This document shows positions 1-13,128 of a DNA stretch of 64,000 nt, piece by piece. Each line of letters begins with the position of its first letter. The first letter of the stretch is position 1. The position numbers and the translations under genes are program-made. Location: assembly GCF_000001735.4 (NCBI RefSeq), contig NC_003075.7:17609001-17673000 (forward strand), in the 5' to 3' direction. Origin of the DNA: Arabidopsis thaliana. Taxonomy: Eukaryota > Streptophyta > Magnoliopsida > Brassicales > Brassicaceae. The notes under the pieces were generated by a model. The model made no database searches, was not told the origin of the DNA, and saw nothing but the letters and a program-made list of their open reading frames with translations.

Positions 1-2322
1 GTAATATGTCATGCGTAAGATGGCGTCTCTAACGGTTTCTAAAGCGTCGAGCTCAGTAGAACCATAGTTCTCTCCACAATAGGCAGTGCATAAAGCCTGT
101 GGATTCAGTTAGACTTTTGAGTTTGTTTTCTCAGAAACAAAAGAAATACCAATTATTTGCATATGCTTAGGTCTTACCTCCCAAGCTGAGGTCATTTCTT
201 CATCAAAGTCGCTCCACCTTGCAGGTGTACATGGAGTTCGAATTGAAAAATCATACCCCAGCCTTCCCCTGGATAAACACGAGAGAAATTTATTGAAGAA
301 AGTGGTGTGATTAGGATTTGTGTTAATCACATGCAACAAAAAGTAAAATTTACGGTTTTTGAATGCAGGTGATTCTAGTTCCTTCGAGGCGTTTCCTGAA
401 GATATGAACAAAGAAAGCAAAATCAACATAACAGAAAATCTTCAGTGAAGAGAATTACGGGACAAATCAACAAACCCACCCTTCAGATCCGGTACTGTCG
501 CACCAAGTAGCCACCCAGAAATCCTCACCAACAATATTGTGTAGCTCATCACACGTTTCAGCACGCATTATCTGCATCTCGTGAGGAAATACAGTAAGAG
601 AACAATGATAAAACGAGTATCATTCACGCGAGAAGAAAGAAACACTGACTTTTTCGATCTTCTCATCTTTAGAAAGATCAATAACTTTATCTTTCTTGCT
701 GCGTACAGAGAGTTTATCCTTGATGATGCTCTTTGCAAGAGTCAGGGTTCTGAAGTAACATATTAAAAACTGATCAGTCCATGGACTGAGACAAAATCAT
801 ATTGAATACATGAAAAAATCTCATGTTTTCTATTATATATGCTTACCTTTCATAATTTGGGAAATAGCGTACTACTTTAGCTTGACCGAGTACCATTGGT
901 GTATGAGAACCAAACCCAGAATTAAACTCTTCACTGCAATCAGTATAAACAATCTCAACTACCCAAGTAATCAAATGAAACTAAAGTTCGGCAATTGAAG
1001 TTCTACTTAAACATAGACTCGCAGATGCTGAGCCTGCAAGAGTCACTAGACATCAACCATTGACATATCATGGGAAATGGAACTTGTACCTTAGTTTGTT
1101 AACCCACACCACTGGGTCACAAGGCTCTGAAATTTGTCTCCATCTGACAGCAGGGGAATAAACGTCTTGCCAAGACAAGATAGAGCGGCCTGATGATCTA
1201 TCTTCTAGTGAGGCATATCCAGTTGAAGTTTCACTGAAACTGCTACTACTACACCCAGCACCACCTCTATTCTGGCTAAGAATGTTGGTTCTCTCTCTCC
1301 TCCGGTTTTTCTTTCCATTTTTTGTAGTGCCTTTGGTTGAATTCCTCCACTCTATGCGCCAAGCTTTGGAAACTTTTTGAGCAATCTCTATCACAGCTAA
1401 TCCTGCCATACGGTGCTGTAAAATCATGGAAACACAAATAATCAATGGAATAGAACTATGATACGCCTATTCGTGTATAGAGTAGACATCTAGTGATTAA
1501 ATGCAACAGGAACCTTCTGGCGCAAGAAATAAAGAGAGCTGCTATGAGGTTTAAATGTACTACAGGGAAGAAGAAATTAACCGAAAAAAGAATGTTGAAA
1601 AGGTAGATACTCCAAAAATTTGCTGAAAGTCACCTGGCGTTTGTTTGGTAAGAATCCAGGACAATCATATTGGATCCTCTTGCCTATTAAATCAGCAAAA
1701 CGAAGAATATTCGCCTTCTGTTTGGTTATTGCAAGATCTTGCTTTTTCAGTTTACCCTTCTTAAGTGATTCACGTAGGGGAGGTTGTCTGTAAACCTTTT
1801 CACATACATTTTTTGGGTGTAATCTTTTGCACCAGTACTCCTGAAAAATCACAAGAAATTAAAAGCCACGTTCACCACATATAAGAGTGGAAAAACTCAA
1901 AAAAGCAGAGTGACAGTGCAATGAACTCTGAGATCTACTTTCTAATTTCCACCTAGAGCACTTGAAAGCACTAATAATCATCTAGTATCTCAAAACGAAA
2001 TAAAGGATCAATTCAGACTTGGAATTGGTTGAGCTATTTGATACTTAATATATATTGTTTTTTGTTAATTCAGGGTAAATCCCTGAACCTATGGAAGGGT
2101 TCAGGAGAATCAGGACTAATCCCTGGGGAGAGGGTATCCCATGGGTAGGGTCCCCCCAAATGTTCCTTGATACTTAATATTGAAGTCACATTTTAAAGAC
2201 ATTTAAATGTTCCTTTCCAGCACATTCAGTATACCCAGTTAAACTTGACCAGTTTGTTCCCATATATTTCTTTGACACGCAAACAAAGTAAAAGTCCGAC
2301 TTTGTGGCAACATTAGAAATAT

Positions 2323-2364
<42 letters not shown>

Positions 2365-5300
2365 ATCACCTTGAACATTGGGTCTATGTCACCATCAATA
2401 TCAAAGCATAAAAACTCACTACTAACTTTGGAAGCTGTATACAAGGCAAGCTCCTTCTGCAGAAGAAAAAAGAATAACTTTAAGTGTTATTGTGAAGGAA
2501 ACGTTTAGGGCTGCTACGAAACCTCCAATTTTATTAGATAGACTGATAGAGGGAGGTTTTCATTGTTCAGTGTGATAGTAGTAATAAACAAACAGAGAAT
2601 CATTACTATCAGATAATAAGGCCATGCTTTTACAACATAGTATTGCAATAGCCTATCATTACAAGTTGCTACAAACAACAGTGTAGAAAGAAATTAGTCT
2701 TGCAGATAAAACTTCAAAATCCAGTCAAGCTAAGTTATTAACAAAGAAAACGGAACCTGATAAAACGCCAAGCATTGAAGAACAAATTTCTCCACTGCAT
2801 CAAGTTCCACGTCAACTGTTGCATCATAGTCCTTCACCTGTGAGCATATTCAAGGCAAGTAATAAGAGAGTCTCCTTTAAAACTATGTAACCATAAAGTT
2901 AACAAACAAATATTCACCGCATCTCTATACTCTCCTACGGCGTGATAGCAGGAACCTCGTAGGTACAAGCACTCTATTGTGTTCTCAATGCTCAAGCCAA
3001 TAGATAATTCTTGGATAGCCTTCCTGAGAAATAAGATCACCAAAAACAACTACAGGTGAGTAATATCACTGCTTTAAAGACCAGCCTTGTACATAAATAC
3101 CAAGGTGTATGACCACCAAAAGAAAAGCTTCCTTTTAAAACATCCTTTTGCTCAAACGCAGATCTTTATCACCAAGAGTCAGGGGAAGTAATCTTATCGG
3201 ATATCACATTTTAAAGTAGACATTGAGATATCCTTGGATCCCTCATGAACATTTAAGGTAACATGCACATCAACATAGACAAATTTTCCCCTTTAAACAA
3301 AATTCAGTTTCCAACAATCCTAATTTACCCTAACAGAACATACCTGTGTTCGCCTAATCCATGGAACACTAATCCACGCAAGTGATAGGCCTTCCAAACC
3401 CTGGTCAAGACAGGAAAATTGCCATGAGTACGATGGAAAAGCAGAAATATAGTGCAACACGTGGTATTGCATCCCAAATAAGAGCTACCTGTTGTCGACT
3501 TGTAGAACCTGCTCAATGCATTCCAAAGCCTTGCAGTGGTCGGCCAACTCTTGATAGAACTGCCAGGAAATGCCAGGAAATAACCATCGAGTACAGTGAA
3601 TAAAAAGGATGAGTGTATCATAGGTAACTGATTTAAGCAATAGACTAGGATGAACAATCAAAATTAAAGATATAAGAAACCAAATAATCAAGTAAAGTTG
3701 GTCCTTCAGAAAAATCTTAATTAGCCTTCAAAAGTCATAATTTAAGCTTTCTTCATTTTGAAGTCTCACTAGCTTTACATAAAACTAATGTTTATTCACT
3801 ATTACATGCATGAAAACACCAAAAAAAAAAGAAAAAAAAAAAAGCAATGGTTATAATCCTATTTTCATCACAGTTCAGCTTAATAGTTGAAAATTCAATA
3901 GACAAAGCATAATCTCATACTATTTATTTTATTATTTGTGTGTTACCTGGGCGAGATGAAGCCATGCTTCAAGATAATTACTATCCAATTGGATGGACTT
4001 TAAATGCGCCTCTTCAGCTTTTTTGTATTCACCAAGAGAAGCAAATGCTAGTCCCTGGAGAGATCAACAAAGTTTTACTACGAAAACATTTGCGTCCATG
4101 GTTACTTTGGAAACCAAGAATAACGAATAACAATAGAGAATAGTCTTACCAAATAAGTGTATGCAGACTTGTTATCTTTCTCTTGCTTCAGACATATAGA
4201 TAGGTCCTTCACAGCAGCAGTGAAGTCCTTAGATTTGAAATTAACAATACCTGAATCCATTGTGAATGTCAGTAGTACTTCATGGTTTTTCACCAAAGAA
4301 ATCATGTATTAAGAAATGAAAACTGAAATAAGGCGCAAGATTTTAAAAGAAACACTGAATAAAGACACTTACCCCTTTCGTGCAATACATCAGGTGAGTT
4401 TGGCTCAAAAACAAGTGCTTTAGTCAAATCTTCAACCGCCTATCACAAAGGGTATTTTAATAAAAGTGTTGTACAAGAAACGTTTTTGGATTTTTACCAA
4501 TAAAACGCAAGCACTAAACAGGCTTAAACACAGACATCAATCAGCGGATTATCCAAATTATTTGATATCAATCAGACAATATTATTGATTAACCAATAAA
4601 TAATCAATAAATGTGCAGGGCGAACATTAGTAACAAGCCTTGTAAAGTACATTAATTGTTTATGCTTTTAGCTCTGAATTAAGAAAAGAAGCAGCGAATG
4701 GAATCACTAACCTCAACATATTCCCCAAGAGCAGCACGAGCCTGTCCTCTCCGCTTCCAGGCCTCACTTGCTGCTGGGTTAGATTGGATAGCCTGACCAT
4801 CATCATCATAGAAGCAGAATTGGTGAACTTAACCCACTGTGGTAACAACTCTTGTCAAATATATGAATACCTTAGTAAAATCAGCTATAGCACTTTCAAG
4901 CTCTCGTTGGAATGCATAAGCTGTCCCTCTTCCTATAAGTGCCTCAGGGTAAGTTGGTTCTTCTTTCAGCACCTGCACATAGATAAACTAAATAGTAAAA
5001 AAATTGACCCAATAATGTTTTCCCTAAACAACCTCCGAAAAGAAGATAAACAGAGAAAAAAATAAGCAAGAGACACTCGCCAGAGATAAAGATCACCAAA
5101 TCACCTTATCAAAAATAGAAATAGCTTTCGTATAGTTTCCTTCATTCACCTGTTGACAAAACAGAAGCTCAGTCATCAAAAATTTGGAAGCTATACCTTA
5201 TAGCTCTTTTCTTTTCCTTTTTTTCTGTGTATTGCTATACCTGTGCAATGCCTCTAGAAAGTCGAAAATCCACACTTATGGAATGGGTTCCCGATATTCT

Positions 5301-6534
5301 TGCTATGGTGTACTTCTTATTTTTCCTGGATTCATCACTAATTCCGCAACGTGCCTCAGCTTTATGGCTCATTTTGCTAGACTTAATACTTATCTTGTTT
5401 CCATTAATCGATAGCTCCCCGAACCGATCGGAACTTTCAGCTAAATTATCATGCAAATCAGAACCATTACAAGGTTTACATGATTCATAATAACCATTGA
5501 TTTGGCTGCCACACTTTCCATTCTCTTTTTCCTTGTACACTGATCCGTTACATAAGTCGGAATTACCATCAGATTGCTTGCTAGCCTTGGATGCAACTTT
5601 TGAAAAGCTTACTATCTTTGATTGCTCGCCCAATTCGCTAGATGACTCATGTGAGTTCCCATTGCTACTTGCTCCTGATTCATGGTTGTCCAGCTTGTCA
5701 CTTTTTTCATCAGACTTCTCACTATGATAGGCAGGGGTCTCTTGCGGAGACTCGGTGGCATGACTTTTTAAAATCCCATCAATTTCTCGTCTTGCATCTT
5801 TTAAGAGTTCTTCTAATTCAAGTAACTGCTTCACATCTGCTGTCTGCTGCAACGCACTTTTATACCCTTGCTCCAAAACAAGAACAGCTTCCTGTTTTCT
5901 CCCCAAAGCCAAAAGAGCGCGTCCTAGATGGAAAAGCTGATACACTTGAGTTCACATGCAGTATACCAATCAAAGTAAACCATGATCCGGTAACCATAAA
6001 AAATTCCATCCCCGATAAGATATATAACTTAACAGATATTCTTAAGCAACCATTATATCGTCATAACTAGCAGGCACTATAGCATTATCTAAACCCCTAA
6101 TTCTAGTTCTGAAGCTATCCCGAGAATCAAACTCAATTCCCAGAGAAACTATGAAGCACTCAAGTCAAAGCTTGGAAGTGAACTAACCTTTGAGAATAAA
6201 AGCTTGAATGGCAAAAGGTTCAAGCAGAAGTGCCTTGTCACAGTCCTTAATCACATGCTTGTGAAGCTCCAATTGATTATAACAAAACGCTCTATTGCTG
6301 AAACCAAATTCCCAATTCAAAAAAAAATACTGAGATTAACGGGAGAAAAATCATTGATACCGATCCGGAGAAATTGAATGAGAGAACAAAGATCTCGAAA
6401 CCAAACCATATATCCAAAATTGAAGACTCCTTAGCAAGGAGCGAATCGAGAACTCGGATCGCTTTAGACCAGTTCCGTGAACTGCAGTGCTTGGCTAACT
6501 CGAATCGTTCCGATGTCGCCGTCGCCGTCGCCAT
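1..6534 (-). CDS. SRFR1: SRFR1, TPR-domain negative regulator of effector-triggered immunity (3' end outside window)
   Basis: Exons read on the minus strand: 6534-6407, 6297-6188, 5923-5241, 5149-5105, 4972-4871, 4792-4712, 4439-4373, 4250-4150, 4054-3947, 3559-3489, 3400-3344, 3023-2918, 2837-2757, 2456-2370, 1840-1634, 1415-1090, 933-847, 749-650, 571-480, 395-354, 268-178 and 96 to beyond base 1. Phases are continuous and give 956 residues in the window; the family protein is about 1,050, so roughly 95 C-terminal residues are missing. The start is MATATATSERFELAKHC. A short N-terminal TPR region (about 1-130) is followed by a Ser/Asn-rich linker (about 140-290). A run of TPR units follows (about 295-580, e.g. 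GNYTKAISIFDKVLKEEP), then a conserved non-TPR C-terminal region with a basic stretch (KNGKKNRRRER). Known family role: a nucleocytoplasmic adaptor that restrains NLR-mediated immunity with EDS1 and TCP factors. Function is inferred from sequence recognition. Confidence 0.93.
2324..2362. repeat. (GA)n microsatellite in a SRFR1 intron
   Basis: About 19-20 uninterrupted GA dinucleotides. On the coding strand this is a (CT)n tract starting about 8 nt inside the intron after the donor of exon 2456-2370. A length-variable marker is likely. Confidence 0.95.
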
Positions 6535-8044
6535 TTTTTGAGCGGTGGTGTCTCCGATGGAGAAATCAATCGCCTATTTAATCTTTCTCAATTTTATCCC
6601 TCTTCTTCGTGGCCGTCGTGTCACGGGAACGATGGGTTTAGGGGTAAAAAGGGAAATTAGTACAGTGGAGAAAATGGTAAAGAGAGAAGACTTTGACGGA
6701 GAACGAAACGGGGAAGAAAAAAAAGTAACGGGGAAGAGAGAGATAGTAAATAAAAAAGTAACGGAGAGATAAGAGCGAAGAGACGATGATGGTGAATGTG
6801 AATGTGATACTGGTGGTGGTGCTTGTGGTGCTGCTGCTGCTTCTCAATAAGTGGTGCTAATCAAATTTTGGGGCAAGAGTCGCACACGTATGAAGTTTCT
6901 TGTCACGTGACTTTTTGTTGTGTATATATGGGCCTAGCCCACTTATTATTTATTACCCTTTTACAATGGGCTAGCTCTGTTAATCGTCTTGCCAAAGAAA
7001 TTCTAAGCAAATTGAAGTTAGGTGTGTGACTGTATTGGAGAACAAATTTGAAGTATATATATGTTCTCAATTCTTTCATGACTATGTAAACATTTAAATT
7101 GTATGACCTGCAATGAATTTTAAAAAAATGGAAGTTTAATCATAGTATTTGACTTTTTTTTTGGGTAGGCTAATCATAGTATTTGACTAGTGATGAAGAA
7201 ATAATATTGTACCAAATGATATTTAAATTTCAATAATAAAATAATTTTAAGAAAATAAATAGAAGTTTTATATAAAGTGAATTATAAAATGGAAGTTTAA
7301 TCATAGTATTGACTAGTAAGAAGCAATACAATATTTACCATTTTGTTTTGTATCACTAATTTTTTAAAGCTATTTACTTACCAATCTATAACTAATTTCA
7401 TAAACAACAAATCGAATAAAATCTGAGCAGGCGCGTCAATAAAATTTGAAAGTTATTAGTGATAAATGATAATATAGAAAACAATATCTTTTGCACCGCA
7501 TCCCTATAATAACATCAAACAAATCCATAATTTCATAAGCAAACAAACCTAACAAAATATGACTTAACTCCATCCTAATTCAAAACCCTAAATTTTCATT
7601 TTACTTTGTTTAAAACTTGGCTAATTTTTGTTCACAAACAAACAAATTTCAAAACCATCACAATATGTATGTTTTATGGTTTGGATTACCCATCCATAAA
7701 TGCAAACTCAATGCTAATTCCTAGTATCACATGTTAATTACTCTTCACACAGTATAGCACAAGCACTCTTGCAAAGTTGCAATAATTCACTATGGACCAT
7801 CAATTACGAACATCACTATTACATCAAGCAATAATGAGCTCTGAGCAAAGCTGTGGACAAAAGACAGAGACTTTTCGTTAAACAAGATAAGAACAACAAA
7901 GATCAAGATACTCAAGATAAACGAATCAGAACCAAACGACAACGAAATAATGTTCTCAATAGACTAGACAGACATATCACATCAGATATTTTTTTTCAAC
8001 TTTTCTTACATCGTTTAATAATTAACTAATTAAATCTCTTACAA
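6535..8044. other. Intergenic region, SRFR1 upstream / KAI2 downstream
   Basis: No supported gene. The SRFR1-proximal 300 bp hold its 5' leader and promoter. Further on the DNA is AT-rich. Direct repeats occur: a segment beginning ATGGAAGTTTAATCATAG lies at about 7129 and again at about 7289, and its 3' half (AATCATAGTATTTGACTAG) recurs at about 7172. The KAI2 3' untranslated region lies at the right end. Confidence 0.6.
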
Positions 8045-9363
8045 TCACATAGCAATGTCATTACGAATGTGACGGAGGATGACAGGAATAACAGAATCTG
8101 GTGAGCTAAGCTGAGGAAGATGACCATCAGAAGGAATAACCTCGACGACGGATTCACAGCCAAGATTGGCGTGAAGATACTCGGAGACAACGACTGGTAC
8201 AGCTAAGTCCTTAACACTTTGGAGAATGTGACACGGAACAGTGACAAAAGGTAAGATCTGTCTCATGTCACTTTGGAAAATGGTCTGGCCGACGGAGAGA
8301 GCTATGTCGGGACGCATATTGAAGAGTGTTCTGCTGAATTCTTGAACGGCGATGGAGTCCATGTCGCCACCGACGGCGAGTGGAGCGAAACCTAAGCACC
8401 ACGCTTTGTAGTTGCTTCGGATGGCTTCGAATAGTTGGTTTAAGTCTTCTTGTTCGAATCCACCTTGGTAATCAACATCGTTTACGTATCTATAAACGTA
8501 CCAAAACAATATAATTTGATTATATATGTTTCTTTTGTCAGAAGAAAATTAAAATATATAATATACTGTGTGAGCACCGTTTCAACAATTTTTTTTAAAA
8601 AAAGTGTAAGTAACACCTCAGTAAAACCAAATAAAAAAAAACAAATAAACAAATGGGTATTTCATGATTTTTTGTTCATAATTTACGGATTTTTATTGAA
8701 ATATATAATGAAATGCTTCACTGATTTTGAGAAATAGGATAATTCAGACAAGAGGATAAACAAAGAGGCACTTTGTCGAAATTATGTCAGAATGAGAAAT
8801 AAATATTTCGAAATAATAGATAATTGTGTAAATTTAAGGACTTAAGATGATTTTTTTTTATTTAAATTGTAATGTTTAATAGTTTTTATGAAATCAGACA
8901 AGAGAAGGAACAGAGAAGCCCTTTTGTCTAAACTATGTCAGGATGAGATAAAAAGCAAAACATATTTCTATGTACAACTTGTGAAAAAGTTATACCTCGG
9001 AGAAGCAGAGATCATGACGATTTTGGAGAAGAGATCAGGACGGTTAAGAGAAGCCAAGACACCAATCATGGCAGAAACAGAGTGGCCAACAAAGATACAA
9101 GACTCAATCTTGAGATCTTCCAAGATTGCAATCAAATCGAAAGAGTAGCCTTCGAGATTTGAGTAACGATCGAAGTCGAAATAGTCAGGGTTGGTCGTAC
9201 CGGCTCCCATGTTGTCGTAGAGGACGACGCGGTAATCGTCGACCAGATGTGGAACCAAGTGTTTCCATACTGACTGGTCCGTGCCGAACCCGTGACCTAA
9301 CACGATCGTGGCTTCTCCTGAACCAATCACCTTCACGTTGTGAGCTTCTTCTACCACACCCAT
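8045..9363 (-). CDS. KAI2: KAI2/HTL karrikin receptor, alpha/beta hydrolase
   Basis: Two exons (9363-8996 and 8489-8045) join in frame to 270 residues, the usual family length. The start [16 protein letters not shown] is the only in-frame methionine ahead of the conserved core. An oxyanion-region motif HGFGTDQ lies near residue 24. The nucleophile elbow GHSVS places the catalytic serine at 95. Asp in SVKDLAVPV (about 217) and His in SDGHLPQL (about 246) complete the triad. Known role: receptor hydrolase for karrikins or an endogenous KAI2 ligand that acts with MAX2 to promote degradation of SMAX1-type repressors, controlling germination and seedling light responses. The 506-bp intron is AT-rich. 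The neighbouring J-protein gene is divergently transcribed. Confidence 0.97.
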
Positions 9364-10260
9364 CTCTCTAAAGAAGATTCTTCTCTGGTTTTCTTCTTGG
9401 TACCTCTCTTAGTCAGTTCGTGGAGAAATTATGATATTTGTGTTGTTTTAGAGTGTTACGTATTATTCTTTATAAAAAAATTCGTATCTGTGGAAGAGGA
9501 AATAAATTATTTAAAATATCGCGATTTACAGGTGGCAAAAAAAGGTGAATGGAACCATGTTTGTTGGATTGTCAAACATCGCTATTCGTGATAATTTGTT
9601 TTTTGGAATCAAGCCCAAAATATTTTGGAACATTTAATGGAGTACATGACGTGGAGTTACTGACTTCTGTTCAACAATAAAATTGTTACATTGGGTTACA
9701 AATACATGAACCAATTATTTTTAATTTTGTGCATGAATTTCAACAATGCATTAATGCGAAAGAAAATTAGTTTCAATCATTCAAAGAGTGGCAGCAAATA
9801 GTCAAAAGCTGATATAATTATTATTTTAACAACACTAGTTAAATTTCGCATGTATACAACTTGCAATGAATATAGCATCTAAAAACCTCATAATATTTGT
9901 TTTTTTCTGCTTGACTTTAACTTGTCAGTACTTTTCGATCATTTAGAAGTTAGAAGACATTAATTATTCATGGAATGCCATGGTGAGTATACGACCACGT
10001 ATTCACATCCACTTCCTCATCATTTTAAGAGTCAAAAATATCTGTGAGAGGATCCTGGCCCATTAAAATTCAAGGCCCATTTAGTGTAATATGGCTTCAT
10101 GTTCTCTCTTTCCTAAGACCGTTTTTACTGTTGACCAATAAAGTCTGAACTCGTGATGACGTGGCGTGAAATCGAGAGACCCACGTGTCATCGGCGTGCC
10201 GTTATCCTCTTTCCACTTCCGGTCTCCGTTCCCACCTGAGTAAACCATACTGGTCGTGAA
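9364..10260. other. Divergent intergenic region between KAI2 and the J-domain gene
   Basis: No gene is seen. A TATA-like TATAAAG on the minus strand (9468-9474) lies about 105 bp upstream of the KAI2 start. The right end carries the J-protein promoter. The middle is AT-rich and unremarkable. Confidence 0.6.
10154..10200 (+). promoter_or_regulatory. ACGT-core elements upstream of the J-domain gene
   Basis: ATGACGTGG at about 10156 and CCCACGTGTCA at about 10190 lie 60-110 bp before the start codon. The second has a G-box/ABRE core (CACGTGTC) and the first resembles a bZIP/TGA site. A CCAAT box (GACCAATAA) lies just upstream near 10134. These suggest bZIP/bHLH input; they are motif matches only. 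Confidence 0.45.
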
Positions 10261-12596
10261 ATGACGATTCTCGCCGGGTTGATACGCCGGCGTTTTAGTA
10301 GATTAGTTCCGGTTCAACTGAATTACGGTTTCGAACCGTCGCGAATTCTCTTTAACCCGAGTCAAGGAAGAACTCGGTTGCTGAGCGGCGAGGCTGAGTC
10401 CAATCGGAACGAGTTTCCGGTGGAGAACGCTTACGATATCTTGAATGTCTCCGAAACCAGCTCAATCGCAGAGATCAAAGCATCATTTCGCAGACTCGCC
10501 AAGGAGACTCATCCTGATCTGATCGAATCCAAGAAAGATCCATCAAATTCGAGACGATTCGTTCAGATTCTCGCTGCTTATGAGGTACAATGAAGAAAGC
10601 TTCACTCTTCACTCTTATGATTAGTTTCAAAATCGAAAATTTCAAGCTTTTCAAGCTTTTGTGATAGAGTTATAGCTTTAGAAGTGTCTGATGAATGATT
10701 TGTGGTGATGATACAGATTCTATCAGATTCTGAAAAGAGAGCACACTATGATAGATATTTGCTATCTCGGAGAATGGTAATGAAGAAGCACTCGGGACAA
10801 GGTTATATGATTCACAGGTATAAAACAGGATTGACATTGAGTCAAGAGATGGAAGTAGTTGAATGGTTAAAGTGGTATAGAGAAGCAATACATGATATAG
10901 TATTGGAGAAGAGAGTAGCAAATGGTACTGGTTACTTAGATGAACTTGAAGAAGATTTTTATTCAGCTATACGAGCGGCCTACTTTGGGCCTGATGTTGA
11001 ATCTGTTGAGCTTCTTCCTGATTGTTTTGAAGCTGAGGAAAGGTCTGTGTATGATACACGAGAGGTTTTGCATTTGGTATCAGGACGGGATCTTTTTGGT
11101 ATGGTTTCCTTGGTTGATAACTTCCTTGAGCTTTCTTCTGCTTGCTCAAAGAAATTGGCTTTGTCGTCGTTTATGGATTCGGACCTTGGTCAAGCAGTTG
11201 AGAAAGGCAACAATGACATGATGTCTGCTGAAAGGATTGGTCTTCAGATATCTCATATACAATCTTCAAGAAGTAAAAACCATGTTTCTGATGCGTATAA
11301 AGATATTCAGCTGCATGTATCTGGAAGAGTTGTTGCTACAGCCATTAGGGTTCCCCCAAAAGGGTATCATGAAAAGAAACAAATTGAGGGTGATCACGAT
11401 CTTATACACGTTTTCCTCAATTCAGATGAAGGATCTAATCATGGCACTGAATCGCCTCCGGGAAATGAAAGTGGTGCCAGACTTCTTGTTGGAACTATAA
11501 GTGGTCTTGGGACAATCCCAGATGAAGGTTCATGTTATGTCTATGATGGGAATGGTGCTAAGACTCATGTGATAATGAAACATAGGACATTTCTGGTTTG
11601 TGACTTATATGATCTAGCATTTCTTTTTATGTACCTTTCGCAAATTACAACGTGTACTTTTTCGGGGAATTGTTCTGTGATGCATATAGAGATATGATCC
11701 GCTAGTTATTTGATGGAATAGGCATGTATGAAAATTCTTCATCCACACTCTACAGGTGAGACATTTGCACTGGTACAAAATTGGGGAAAAGGTTTCCATT
11801 TGTGAATGTAGATGCAGTAGAGCGAAGTTACCACCAAGCAAGTAAGCCAAATATTATTTTTGTTTTATTTTAGTTCTGGCTCACCTTTAACTCGATAAAA
11901 TAACAAGATTGGACAGCCTTTTCACTGTTTTCATCTTCGTTAGAATGCAATTCAATAAATTGATATCTGGAACACAGAATTCTGTAGTTTCCTTTGTTGA
12001 AATGCTGAAGTAGTCAGTGATCTTTGTTGGAATGCTGAACTTATGATACTGATCCCTAACGTAGCCTTCATCTTTCTTACCTCAGTGACATGAAACCATA
12101 ATTGCATGGATTTGAAAACAGGTTTTGGTTGTTTGAGCCTCGTTGTGGTTTGCATGATGTCGGAGGATGGTATGTTGAAACTTATGGGAAAGATAAAAAG
12201 AGCAGGACGGTCCTGGCACAAAGATTCTGGGATGGCCTGGAAGAGGGGAGTACACTGGATGGGTAAGCTTACTATACATATGAAGAGAAAGCAGCTTAAG
12301 ATATTCTACTGGCATCCTTGTATCTGCGTTGACCACATTTTTCCTCAGTCAATAAAGTCTGGTTACATCTCTGTATTAGTTGTTGTTTGTGAAGTAATCT
12401 AACTTATATATGACTTTTTGTATTCTCCAGGAGACTGCACCCAGGTATCTACTTGCTTACACTAGCATATCGTACTCTTGATCTTGAAGATGAAAAGAGA
12501 AGGAAACGGTCAATATTGGAGATCCTCGAGGCACGGTTATCTAAAACATTGGATTGGTGTAAAGAATTGGTTAGAAGAAAGGGCCTTGGAACTTAA
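10261..12596 (+). CDS. J-domain (DnaJ/HSP40-like) protein, probably organellar
   Basis: Five exons (10261-10584, 10717-11595, 11756-11841, 12122-12262, 12431-12596) join in frame to 531 residues. An Arg-rich, acid-poor N-terminus (MTILAGLIRRRFSRLV) looks like a mitochondrial or plastid transit peptide. The J domain spans about residues 55-125 (NAYDILNVSETS...), with the HPD motif that stimulates Hsp70 ATPase at residues 84-86. It is interrupted by intron 1. The rest lacks the Gly/Phe region and the cysteine-rich zinc domain of classical DnaJ, so this is a type III J protein. A conserved aromatic-rich C-terminal region (FWLFEPRCGLHDVGGWYVE) has no function I can name. The client is unknown. 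It matches AT4G37480 from memory. Confidence 0.92.
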
Positions 12597-13128
12597 TATG
12601 GTAAACCTTCTCCCTTTCCGGATGAAGATCCAAAGATGATTGGATTTACAATTTCCGCATGGATGCTAGCACTTCCATTTAGACTTATGAGGTTGTGGCT
12701 AACAAAATGCTCACCAAAGATGGGAGTGCTTAGTTGTTTAAGGGGATCTTGCAGACCAGAAGGTGGTTTTAAAACCCAGAATGGACGGGACCAGAAGGAA
12801 CACAAGAAATGGTGAAACATATACTGTGCTGGGGTGTTTGATCAAAAAAAAGAAGAGAAATTCTGTGTTGGGGAATGAATCATGTGTACTAAAGAAGTTA
12901 AACCACAGAATATTATATCTAAGGAAATTAAACTTCTCGGAAGAAACTGACTTCTTACAAGATATGCAGTGTTTGGGAATGAATCATGCTAAAGGACTAG
13001 GTTTCAAAGCGACTCATTAGACTTGTTCAAAATACCATTATCTAATGAAACTAGACTTGATTTTCAGAAGGAAAATGAAACTAGGCTTGGTTCTTCAGCT
13101 TCTTCGTCTTCTTAAAGGGTCCTAACTC
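12597..13128. other. Tail-to-tail intergenic region with 3' UTRs
   Basis: Holds the 3' untranslated regions of the J-protein gene (+) and CYCB1;1 (-). No additional coding signal is convincing. A diverged direct repeat of GTGCTGGGG / GTGTTGGGGAATGAATCATG (about 12826, 12865) and TGTTTGGGAATGAATCATG (about 12969) is present. Confidence 0.6.

Noticed and set aside
5227..6070. Long plus-strand frames opposite SRFR1 exon 3
   Set aside because: Antisense shadows of a 683-bp coding exon; no codon or splice evidence of a separate gene.
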